This document shows positions 1-7,825 of a stretch of 23,149 nucleotides of DNA, one piece after another (positions within the stretch are counted from its first letter, which is position 1; every line of letters begins with the position of its first letter). The translations under genes and the position numbers were made by a program. Source of the DNA: Nemertoderma westbladi (lineage: Eukaryota; Xenacoelomorpha; Nemertodermatida; Nemertodermatidae); contig JAUCBJ010006363.1 of the NCBI GenBank assembly GCA_032718475.1, positions 1-23,149 on the forward strand, written 5' to 3'. The notes beneath the pieces were generated by a model. It ran no database searches, was not told the DNA's origin, and was given only the letters and a program-made list of their open reading frames with translations.

Positions 1-156
1 CCAAAAAAAACAAACAAAATGATATTTATTCCAAAATTTTTTCACCTGTCGCTACATTTTTCATTGTTTGATATTAGATATGTAATTATAAGCATCGAAG
101 TAGTGGTACTTTATTATCACGTGAGGTGGAATAACTTGAATGCTAATACTAAACGT
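1..156. other. AT-rich flank, no gene seen
   Basis: Unique AT-rich sequence that leads into the first minisatellite. The short open frame starting near 19 runs straight into the repeat and has no coding character. Confidence 0.5.
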
Positions 157-1053
157 ACTCACATACAGCAGCTAATGCTAAACGTTCTCTCACACAGCAG
201 CCAATGCTAAACGTTCTCTCACAGCAGCCAATGCTAACGTCTCTCACAACGTTCTCTCACAAGCAGCCAATGCTAATCGTTCTCCCACACAGCAGCCAAT
301 GCTAAACGTTCTCTCATACAGCAGCCAATGCTAAACGTTCTCTCACACAGCAGCCAACTCACACAGCAGCCAATGCTAAACGTTCTCTCACAACGTTCTC
401 TCATACAGCAGCCAATGCTAAACGTTCTCTCACAACGTTCTCTCATACAGCAGCCAATGCTAAACGTTCTCTCACAAACGTTCTCTCACAACGTTCTCTC
501 ACACAGCATCCAATGCTAAACGTTCTCTCACACAGCAGCCAATGCTAAACGTTCTCACACAGCAACCAATGCTAAACGTTCTCTCACACAGCAGCCAATG
601 CTAAACGTTCTCTCACAACGTTCTCTCATACAGCAGCCATGCTAAACGTTCTCTCACAACGTTCTCTCACAACGTTCTCTCACACAGCATCCAATGCTAA
701 ACGTTCTCTCACACAGCAGCCAATGCTAAACGTTCTCTCACACAGCAGCCAATGCTAAACGTTCTCTCACACAGCAGCCAATGCTAAACGTTCTCACACA
801 CAGCAGCCAATGCTAAACGTTCTCTCACAACGTTCTCTCATACAGCAGCCAATGCTAAACGTTCTCTCACAACGTTCTCTCATACAGCAGCCAATGCTAA
901 ACGTTCTCTCACAACGTTCTCTCACAACGTTCTCTCACACAGCATCCAATGCTAAACGTTCTCTCACACAGCAGCCAATGCTAAACGTTCTCTCACACAG
1001 CAGCCAATGCTAAACGTTCTCTCATACAGCAGCCAATGCTAAACGTTCTCTCA
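157..1053. repeat. 29-bp minisatellite array
   Basis: Tandem copies of a 29-bp unit running from AAACGTTCTCTCAC through CAGCAGCCAATGCT. The distance between successive AAACG starts is exactly 29 (for example 728 to 757). Many units carry one or two extra 13-bp AACGTTCTCTCAC partial copies, which makes 42-bp compound units. Because 42 is divisible by 3, these produce short spurious in-frame repeat peptides. There is one main variant (CAGCATCC) and a few copies with 1-2 bp indels. The array ends about 95 bp before a possible 3' splice site at 1147, so it may lie in an intron. Confidence 0.95.
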
Positions 1054-1147
1054 GAAAGAAGTAATCGGCCGATAGTACCGGACATTCAGTAAATTCAACC
1101 ACGTAATCGTAAAATAAAGTGATATTGGGAGCCTCATCCCTCTCCAG

Positions 1148-1279
1148 TCCTCCTTGGAACCGCAGTCTGACAGAGACAGTTCCGGAGACAGCATCGATGT
1201 GCGTGTGACGTCACGGAATAGAGCTAATCGAGATGACGTCACACAACCGTCCCTCTTAATAACTTCCAGGATGTACTGA
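1148..1279 (+). CDS. possible terminal coding exon, unknown protein
   Basis: A strong-looking 3' splice site (pyrimidine-rich, ending CCCTCTCCAG) is followed by 43 sense codons and a TGA at 1277-1279. The frame reads SSLEPQSDRDSSGDS and later ends in LLITSRMY. Ser, Asp and Arg dominate and there is no hydrophobic stretch, so it could be the soluble C-terminal tail of a larger protein. The frame is open back to a TAA at 1115-1117, so the acceptor is inferred. Upstream exons would lie outside the window, beyond the minisatellite. I do not recognise a family. The opposite strand is also open here for about 60 codons but has poorer coding character. No canonical AATAAA follows closely. Confidence 0.35.
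   Translation, partial: SSLEPQSDRDSSGDSIDVRVTSRNRANRDDVTQPSLLITSRMY
1206..1241. promoter_or_regulatory. two perfect CRE palindromes (TGACGTCA)
   Basis: TGACGTCA occurs at 1206-1213 and again at 1234-1241, 28 bp apart. This is the consensus CREB/ATF/bZIP binding palindrome. The pair falls inside the possible terminal exon, where it would encode VTS and DDVT, so it may be coincidence. Confidence 0.3.
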
Positions 1280-1661
1280 CAGAGTGGCTAGTAGGAACAG
1301 TGATTACCAAATGGCACGGATGCTTGGACAAAGTAGCGAATGTAGCAAATACGAGTTGAAGGCAAAGATACCTAGATCGAAGAACAAATTAGCAAAATTT
1401 TAGGTGTATAATAATTAAAGAAGTTTATGGGTTTTCTAAAACTGAATACAATAATATAGCTAAACTAAGCCTTATATTAATACCTAATTACATTAAGGCA
1501 GAAATATTTTTATTCATACAACACTTAATACTCGGCTTCAACAAAACTAATCACTTTTACACTATATTTTTCATGCAAACAATATATTTGTAATAGTTAA
1601 CGCGAACGGCAAACTGAAATCCAATGTGTTTGCAATGCTGCTAGGCTACTGCTACTGCTGC
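1280..1661. other. AT-rich intergenic stretch
   Basis: Follows the possible terminal exon. It contains short CTG/CTA triplet runs at about 1636-1661, just before the ACAGGGTG element. I see no ORF, RNA gene or clear polyadenylation signal. Confidence 0.4.
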
Positions 1662-1869
1662 TACAGGGTGTACTTGCAGTACACCCTGTATTCCGTTGGC
1701 AGCGGAGCTATATGAATGGTTGTGTGTATGGCCCGCAAAGCGACGCAGTAACAGACTAGTGTGGAACGGAACCTCGCTGGAACATGTAACAGACTAGTGT
1801 GGAACGGAACCTCGCTGGAACCAGATGCGGAACATGTAACAGTACCATCTCTGTGTGTGCGCACCCTGT
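1662..1869. mobile_element. MITE-like element with ACAGGGTG/CACCCTGT ends
   Basis: The stretch begins with a perfect hairpin: TACAGGGTGTAC at 1662-1673 and its complement GTACACCCTGTA at 1679-1690, with a 5-nt loop. It ends with a further CACCCTGT at 1862-1869, so the terminal ACAGGGTG and CACCCTGT form an 8-bp inverted repeat about 208 bp apart. Inside is a 38-bp tandem duplication starting at 1748 and 1786 (GTAACAGACTAGTGTGG...). It has no coding capacity. No clear target duplication was found. A non-autonomous DNA transposon is the likeliest reading. Confidence 0.5.
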
Positions 1870-2004
1870 TTTATAATAATTTGTAACGGCAACGTTTTAA
1901 TATTTGTTCAGAAAAAGCCCGCACCTGAACCTGTTCCTTTCCCGCAATTTCAAATGATTTCGTTTATTGTTTGGTTTAGACACGCCCACCTCTCTAACCT
2001 GGTC

Positions 2005-2343
2005 CATAAATAGTGTAAATGGTTCATAAATAGTGTAAATGGTTCATAAATAGTGTAAATGGTTCATAAATAGTGTAAATGGTTCATAATAGTGTAAATG
2101 GTTCATAAATAGTGTAAATGGTTCATAAATAGTGTAAATGGTTCATAAATAGTGTAAATGGTTCATAAATAGTGTAAATGGTTCATAAATAGTGTAAATG
2201 GTTCATAAATAGTGTAAATGGTTCATAAATAGTGTAAATGGTTCATAAATAGTGTAAATGGTTCATAAATAGTGTAAATGGTTCATAAATAGTGTAAATG
2301 GTTCATAAATAGTGTAAATGGTTCATAAATAGTGTAAATGGTT
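2005..2343. repeat. 20-bp minisatellite, 17 units
   Basis: Seventeen head-to-tail copies of CATAAATAGTGTAAATGGTT. They are essentially identical except for one 19-bp copy near 2085 that lacks one A. The homogeneity points to recent expansion. No open frame runs through it. Confidence 0.97.
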
Positions 2344-2494
2344 CATATTAGTGATTTGTTTATCTTATAATAGAATGACGTATTTCATTGCGCACCAATA
2401 AATAGTCGTACTGTATAAATAACTAACCAGTTACTTGGCCCCTATATGTGCTGAAATTTACACGAGGTATTTTTCCCCAAAAGATTCCTCCTAC
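2344..2494. other. unique AT-rich spacer
   Basis: Non-repetitive sequence between the 20-bp minisatellite and the possible minus-strand exon. It contains a TATAAATA-like string near 2414. There is nothing else I can support. Confidence 0.3.
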
Positions 2495-2638
2495 CTGGGA
2501 TATATTTCCACATAAGGTCCACATTGCTTTAAGGTTGAGATCGGCTTGGTTGTATCTCGAAGTCGCTTAAACCCTCGCGGATTCGGTGCGCACTCTTCCA
2601 CGATCGAGGGGTAGTCTCTAGAGTACTCAATGCCATTC
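2495..2638 (-). CDS. possible internal exon, unknown protein (EF-hand gene candidate)
   Basis: On the minus strand a 3' splice site (TTGTTTAATAG) is followed by 144 bp of open frame and a good 5' splice site (TATCCCAG then GTAGGA). The peptide has mixed, globular-protein composition, with stretches IEYSRDYPSIVEEC, GFKRLRDTTKPIS and CGPYVEIYP. It starts by completing a codon with one base, which fits the two bases left by the EF-hand exon ending at 7698; joined, they give ATG (Met). It ends in phase 2. No next exon is evident at lower coordinates. I do not recognise the family. It belongs to the EF-hand gene only if no other exon intervenes. Confidence 0.5.
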
Positions 2639-2954
2639 CTATTAAACAACCAATATACAAACAAACTATTGAAATACATCGAAACTAATATTATTTATCA
2701 GAAAACTACTTAGTTAATAGCTCGTAATTGAATAACGTACCTAAACTACCAAAATAACAAATAATTTTATTTATTTTTTTTTATTTTAAAATTTAATTTA
2801 TGGATAAAAAAAAACACGTTACAAACAATTTTGGTAACTTTATTGTTATTAAGTTAGTGAATTGCAGCGTTCCGTCGTATGCTATAGAGCCACGCTGTAA
2901 AGAGGTACTTTGCTGTGTTGCGAAGATTCCACCAGAACGCTACTACAGTAAGTT
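2639..2954. other. AT-rich stretch with a dispersed 15-mer
   Basis: No ORF is seen. TTGCAGCGTTCCGTC at 2862-2876 is an exact reverse complement of 18025-18039, which marks it as part of a dispersed repeat family. The degenerate AT-rich array begins just after. Confidence 0.45.
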
Positions 2955-4285
2955 GTCATAATTATAAACATAACATCCCATTAATATACCAATACTTAAT
3001 TATAAACATATACATCCCCATTAATAAACAATACTTAATTATAAACATATCCCATAACAATATACATACTTAATTATAACACATAATCCCATATCAATAT
3101 ACAATACTTAATTATAAACATATACATCACATTAATACACAATACTTAATTATAACATATACATCCCCATTAATAAACAATACTTAATTATAAACATATC
3201 ATCCCATTAATATACAATACTTAATTCTAAACATAACATAACAATCTCCATAATTTATTATAAACATAACATAACAATATACATAATTAACTATATCATC
3301 CCATAACAATACACATACTTAATTATAACATATACTCCCATTAATAAACAATACTTAATTATAACATATACTCCCATTAATAAACAATACTTAATTATAA
3401 CATATACTCCCATTAATAAACAATACTTAATTCATAACATATACTCCCATTAATAAACAATACTTAATTATAACATATACTCCCATTAATAAACAATACT
3501 TAATTATAACATATACTCCCATAATAATAAACATACATAATAATTACTAACATATAATCCCATTAATAAACAATACTTAATTATAACATATACTCCCATT
3601 AATAAACAATACTTAATTATAAATATACTCCCATTAATAAACAATACTTAATTATAACATATATCCCATTAATAAACAATACTTAATTATAACATATAAT
3701 CCCATTAATAAACAATACTTAATTATAACATACCATAATACCATATTAATATAATACTCCATAATAACATATTAATTATAAATATATCCCATTAATAATA
3801 CATAATTAATTATAACATATACCATTAATAAACATACTTAATATAAACATACATCACATAATACATAATTAATATATATACTCCATAATAATACATAATT
3901 AATTATAAACATACCCATTAATAAACAATACTTAATTATAAACATACCATAATAATACATAATTAATTATAATACATACCATAATAATACATACATAATA
4001 ATTATAATACATACCATAATAATACATAATTAATTATAAATATACCATAATAATAATACATAATTAATTATAATACATACCATAATAATAATACATAATT
4101 AATTATAATACATACATACATAATAATACATACTTAATTATAAACATACATACATAATAATACATACTTAATTATAAACATAACATAATAATATACATAA
4201 TAATAATATATAATACATATCCATAATAATATACATAATAATAATACATAACATAACATAATACATAATAATAATACATAATTAT
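2955..4285. repeat. degenerate AT-rich satellite-like array, 36-38 bp unit
   Basis: About 1.3 kb of repeats based on TTAATTATAACATATACTCC followed by CATTAATAAACAATAC. The middle (about 3330-3720) is fairly regular at 36 bp. The right part decays into TACATAATAATACATA-type simple sequence with variable unit length. Cytosines are nearly confined to the CCC and ATAC positions of the unit. No coding potential. Confidence 0.9.
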
Positions 4286-4355
4286 GTTCTAGATTGTTAA
4301 AAATTGTATGTTAAATCAAGGCCATCGTAATACGATGATAGTCTAGGTTAAATAG

Positions 4356-4510
4356 TCCGATGGCAAAAGAGTAAAGGAAACTTCTACAAAGTCCGACGAC
4401 CAGTGGACCAGAGCTGTGAAATGTGTCTTCCGCCAATGAAGAAAAGAGCCACAATGAGTAATAAATCAATTAAAGTGAATAGCCTGCCCGCAGTCGCAAT
4501 ACTGACGGAG
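4356..4510 (+). CDS. possible 5' or internal coding exon, unknown protein
   Basis: A frame opens after the TAA at 4349-4351 and runs to a consensus 5' splice site (ACGGAG then GTAATT) at 4511. It contains Met codons at 4421, 4436 and 4454. The last has the best start context (ACAATGAGT) and would give MSNKSIKVNSLPAVAILTE before the donor. If it is instead an internal exon, the acceptor could be TTAAATAG ending at 4355. The donor is in phase 0, and I could not match it to an in-frame acceptor of the CCDC96-like gene downstream. The exon is GC-richer than its surroundings. Short and unconfirmed. Confidence 0.3.
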
Positions 4511-4744
4511 GTAATTTTATAACATGGTCAGTCAATTTACTTAGAGAAATTTAATAAAAACTTTTTAAATTACCTTTATTATTTCTGATTATTTCCCTCT
4601 ACTATAATGCGTTTTTTTTAAACAGAGTCCGTAATAAATACCGTTATTTATATTATCCCACAAAAATTCCACGCCCCATTTTCTTTACTCTCCCCCAAAC
4701 AAAACCCTTTTAGAATTGTTAACCTTCTCAGTAGGGACCTCTTC
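4511..4744. other. AT-rich stretch, no gene seen
   Basis: Follows the possible donor at 4511. It contains A/T and pyrimidine-rich runs only (for example around 4660-4710). Confidence 0.3.
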
Positions 4745-4801
4745 TCCTCGGACGTGTTATAAGTCCTCGGACGTTATAACAGTCCTTGGACGAAATAATA
4801 G
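4745..4801. repeat. 19-bp tandem repeat, 3 copies
   Basis: Three copies with period 19, starting TCCTCGGACG at 4745 and 4764 and TCCTTGGACG at 4783, each followed by a TTATAA or AATAAT stretch. A decayed fourth copy may follow. It lies beside the long hairpin at 4858. Confidence 0.75.
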
Positions 4802-4857
4802 TTACTCGTACAAAATATACGTACAAAATAACAAATAACAGTTCAATAAATGTATAA

Positions 4858-5049
4858 AGGTTATAAACGGTGTACCGACATTGTGCCGACAGTGTCGACA
4901 TAACGTTGTGCCGACAGTGTGTAGATAATGTACTAACGTAACGCCGACATTGGACATTGTCGGCATAACGTTGGCACATTATCTGCACACTGTCGGCACA
5001 AAGTTATGCCGACACTGTCAGCACAGTGTCGGTACAACGTTTACACCCA
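4858..5049. repeat. long near-perfect inverted repeat (about 95-bp arms)
   Basis: The left arm (about 4858-4953) and right arm (about 4955-5049) are reverse complements at roughly 85% identity with almost no loop. Both arms contain alternating GTGCCGACAGTGT and TAACGT modules, so shorter hairpins nest inside. RNA from either strand would fold into a hairpin of about 190 nt. It is GC-richer than its flanks. The outer ends read GGTTATAAACGG and CGTTTACACCC. No target duplication is evident, so whether this is a foldback transposon or a structured RNA locus is open. Confidence 0.8.
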
Positions 5050-5370
5050 TATTACAATGGCCTTGGTTATTAAAGTAAGTAATTTTTGTGATATAAGAGG
5101 AAAATTGTTATACAATTTATTTGTGGCGTACATAAATTTGGATGATGGATCAGGCGTTCTAGAACTACATACATACATGTATGTGAAGAACGACATATAT
5201 GTGTAAACTACCGTATTTCGAGAACGCATTAATATTGGCCTTATGTCATAAATATGGAATCATAATTATTAATTAATTAATTATTTGGTAAGTGTTGGCA
5301 TGGATGAGAGTTTCCAGAACACATCATTTAATTGCATTTTATTTGTTTATTTATTACATACACATTAGTG
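5050..5370. other. upstream region of the CCDC96-like gene
   Basis: Probable 5' region. It holds potential donors GTAAGT at 5075 and GGTAAGTG at 5287, a pyrimidine/A-rich acceptor ending ACATTAG at 5368 just before the start codon, and a 14-bp palindrome ACATACATGTATGT near 5170. An untranslated first exon ending at 5287 and spliced to 5369 (81-bp intron) is possible. It is not provable here. Confidence 0.3.
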
Positions 5371-7603
5371 ATGAATTCCGATGAAGTTGATGTTGTTACA
5401 AATGATGGGAAAGCAGCAAAATACGTTGACGAAGCTGTTGGTGTGTTAAGTGAACATGGCTGTGTAACACCAAATAGTAAAATCTCTATTACTGCAGAAA
5501 CTAATCCTAAAAATAACTATGAAGCAACTACCAAAGTCAAGGTATTACAGCAATCTTTATTAAACAATCATTGATATTAATTTACATGTACAGTCTACAA
5601 TAAGTCATTACGTTTCATTAAACAAGGTGTGTATTTTGTAAATTCTGACAGTTCGTGAAAAAAGGTACATTTAATGACTAGCTAACTAAATTACAGTAAT
5701 ATCTAATAATATTGATTAACATTAATCAATAACAAAACACACATAAAAGACAAATAAAAAAAAATTGTTTTTTTTTAAAAACAATACCATTAAAAAAACC
5801 CCAACTAACATTTAAACACGAGTTACCTTAAATAACAAGTTGAAACTAGGCCCAACTGATGTTCAATATTAATCAAAAAGAACAGCACAGAAAAGGAAAT
5901 TTTCAATAAGGGGGGGGGGGGGGGGGGGGGGTGGGTTATAGTCATACTCATAACATTAATCATCAATATTACCAAGAGATTGCTTTAATACCGTCATTCA
6001 AAAGGTCAGCAGTGATGCCGGGGTGAAAACTGACGCCAATCAGGGGGATAATTCAAATGACACAGGGCAAAAAGATATCATTATTGACGATGCGAACAGG
6101 GAAGATGGACTTGTGAACCTAAACGTAAATCCAACTGTAAGAAAGGATGGCTCTAAGCTACTCAGCACCTCAAATATTGGATCACAAGAATTCAAATCTA
6201 AAACCATTGTTAAAAATGATGTCTCAAAATCAAGTGGTGTAGACAAACCACGGGGAATTAATGGCTGTGCCGAAACAATATGCGTTGACAAAGTAAAGGA
6301 TACTGAATCAGCAATTTATAAACAATATGAAGATCAGTGCGAAAGAAGTCCACCAGAAACGAGCTCTCTACAATCTAGTGCAAATAGAAATAGTCATGTA
6401 ACTTCAAAGTCAGAGATTTCTGAAGAAAGTAAGGAACCTTCAAACCACGATCTCACAAGTCGATATATTATTTTCCCGTCGTTGCCAGCAGCATATCAAG
6501 ATGAGAAGGAATTTGAGGACGCCCAATTGGGTATGTTCCACGACAATGTAGATAAGGATGATGGATCAGAAGTCTCAGAAGATGAACACATTCATGTTAA
6601 CTGTTCCCCATACCCCCCATTGCGCACTCTCAAGGAAATGGAAAGAGAGGCCCTTGGCAATCGACCACTTATTATCCACCGCAATGACGTGGCGCAAACT
6701 AAACTCTCGATTTACTTTAAAAAGAAGAAGGAAGGCCTAGGTAAAGGGGGCGAAGGCAAAGAGATTCACATAACGGACCACGAGCAACGATTCATTACCT
6801 ATGTCGCTGAAATCGCGAACATTCGAAAGCAAATCGCCCATGTGATCGCGGGACACAGAATTGCATTGGATGCATTGGCAGCGAAAGCGCGCAAGAAGTT
6901 AGATGTTGTAATACAAAACACAAAAGATTTCCAAGAGAAGCGGAGTTCAATTGCCTTGAAATCGGTAGATACGAGAACCGGCAAATTACTAGCTCGGTCT
7001 ACGGTGGACGGTTTTAACGAAGTGTTGGTCGAGAAAGCTGCTGAATGTTCCGCCGTTCGACTCGAGGTTTTAAAACTTCAACTGAGTTTCGATCGCGTGC
7101 AGGTGGATTTAAAGGCGCGGGAGGAATTTGGAGAAGGAATACATCTAATTGATTTCGAACAGTTAAAAATTGAGAATCAATCGCATAACGAAAAAATAGA
7201 AGAGAGAAACGAAGACTGTTTGAAGTTGAGGCTGAAAATTGGAGAAACCGTGGAAATTTTGACGCATGTTAAGGAAAAGAAGGAATGCTTCGATGTTGAG
7301 AATAAAGTACTTAGTGGAATTGCCAAGAATGTTGACGATCTTATGGCGTTGAAACGAGACAAATTGTGTACAACAAAGAAAGAGAGAGAGCTTTGTAAAC
7401 AGAAACAGAAGAAACTCAAACAAACATCCGTCTTGTTATTGAATAAGACATTACTAATGGATTATGAAGAAACGCATGAACAGATAGCCAAAACAAAGGC
7501 TGATTTGAATGCAGTAGAAGAAAGATATAAACATTTTAAGAGAGAGGCCCGTAAATATAAGATCATGATAAACAAAGCCAATAAATCTCTTTTACCAGAG
7601 TGA
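5371..7603 (+). CDS. CCDC96: CCDC96/CFAP184-like cilium coiled-coil protein
   Basis: Two coding exons: 5371-5541 (57 codons) and 6005-7603 (532 codons plus TGA). The donor is GTCAAG then GTATTA and the acceptor is TTCAAAAG, both phase 0. The 589-residue product is close to the length of the vertebrate protein. Residues 1 to about 280 are acidic, polar and probably disordered. A block AQTKLSIYFKKKKE sits near residue 287. From about 330 to the end it is heptad-rich, Lys/Glu-rich coiled coil. The hallmark IDFEQLKIEN is at 439-448, followed by KIEERNEDCLKLR and LLNKTLLMDYEE, which place it in the CCDC113/CCDC96 coiled-coil family (DUF4201), closer to CCDC96 by those motifs. In that family the protein acts in the axoneme or basal-body region of motile cilia. 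There is no signal peptide or membrane segment. The start is the first ATG after the in-frame stop at 5329-5331. The intron carries a 22-bp G run. CCDC113 is the alternative. Confidence 0.83.
5910..5931. repeat. poly-G run (G22)
   Basis: An uninterrupted run of 22 G in intron 1 of the CCDC96-like gene, followed by TGGG. It is capable of G-quadruplex formation and is prone to length variation or sequencing error. The base composition is otherwise AT-rich on both sides. Confidence 0.95.
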
Positions 7604-7615
7604 ATTTAATTAGAT

Positions 7616-7621
7616 AATAAA
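7616..7621 (+). promoter_or_regulatory. polyadenylation signal of the CCDC96-like gene
   Basis: AATAAA 12 bp after the stop codon at 7603, overlapping a second partial match. It implies a very short 3' untranslated region. A transcript cleaved 10-30 bp later would stop at about 7630-7655, before the converging EF-hand exon at 7698. Confidence 0.65.
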
Positions 7622-7697
7622 ATAAGGCTTTTCTAGAACCTCATCTGAAAAAATTTCTATTTATTATATGGTCTATATATTTTATTTATGTACTCAC

Positions 7698-7803
7698 ATT
7701 ATAAATTCATCGTAGTCAATACTGCCAGATTGTTCCGGGTCTAGTAGACGAGTTATAACTAATATTTCCTTCTTATTCACTGGAGCATTTAGATCAATCA
7801 AAC
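7698..7803 (-). CDS. EF-hand exon, second calcium loop
   Basis: A 106-bp minus-strand exon. The 3' splice site is TTAATTTTCGCAG (AG at 7805-7804) and the 5' splice site is TATAAT then GTGAGTA, near-perfect consensus. Entering with two bases, it reads LIDLNAPVNKKEILVITRL and then the loop DPEQSGSIDYDE, followed by FI. The loop has Asp1, Glu3, Ser5, Gly6, Ile8, Asp9 and Glu12, as in a calcium-binding EF-hand. The preceding helix (EILVITRLL) is amphipathic. With the exon at 15163-15265 it forms a paired EF-hand. It leaves two bases (AT), which a downstream exon at 2638 would complete. The overall protein is not recognised; calcium sensing is inferred from the fold. Confidence 0.85.
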
Positions 7804-7825
7804 CTGCGAAAATTAACATAAATTG

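Noticed and set aside
157-1053. CRISPR-like array
   Set aside because: Units are contiguous with no unique spacers, and the context is a eukaryotic genome.
1661-1864. Minus-strand ORF across the ACAGGGTG element
   Set aside because: It coincides exactly with the MITE-like element and its internal duplication, and has no recognised domain.
4728-4988. Minus-strand ORF over the 19-bp repeat and the hairpin
   Set aside because: It is built from repeat modules and has no protein-like composition or splice context.
5057-5074. ATG GCC TTG GTT ATT AAA before GTAAGT as the first exon of the CCDC96-like gene
   Set aside because: The donor is phase 0 but the only acceptor before 5371 (AG at 5367-5368) leaves TG before the ATG, so the frames do not join.
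7163-7423. Minus-strand hydrophobic ORFs opposite the CCDC96-like coiled coil
   Set aside because: These are the usual Phe/Leu-rich shadow of a Lys/Glu-rich coding strand.
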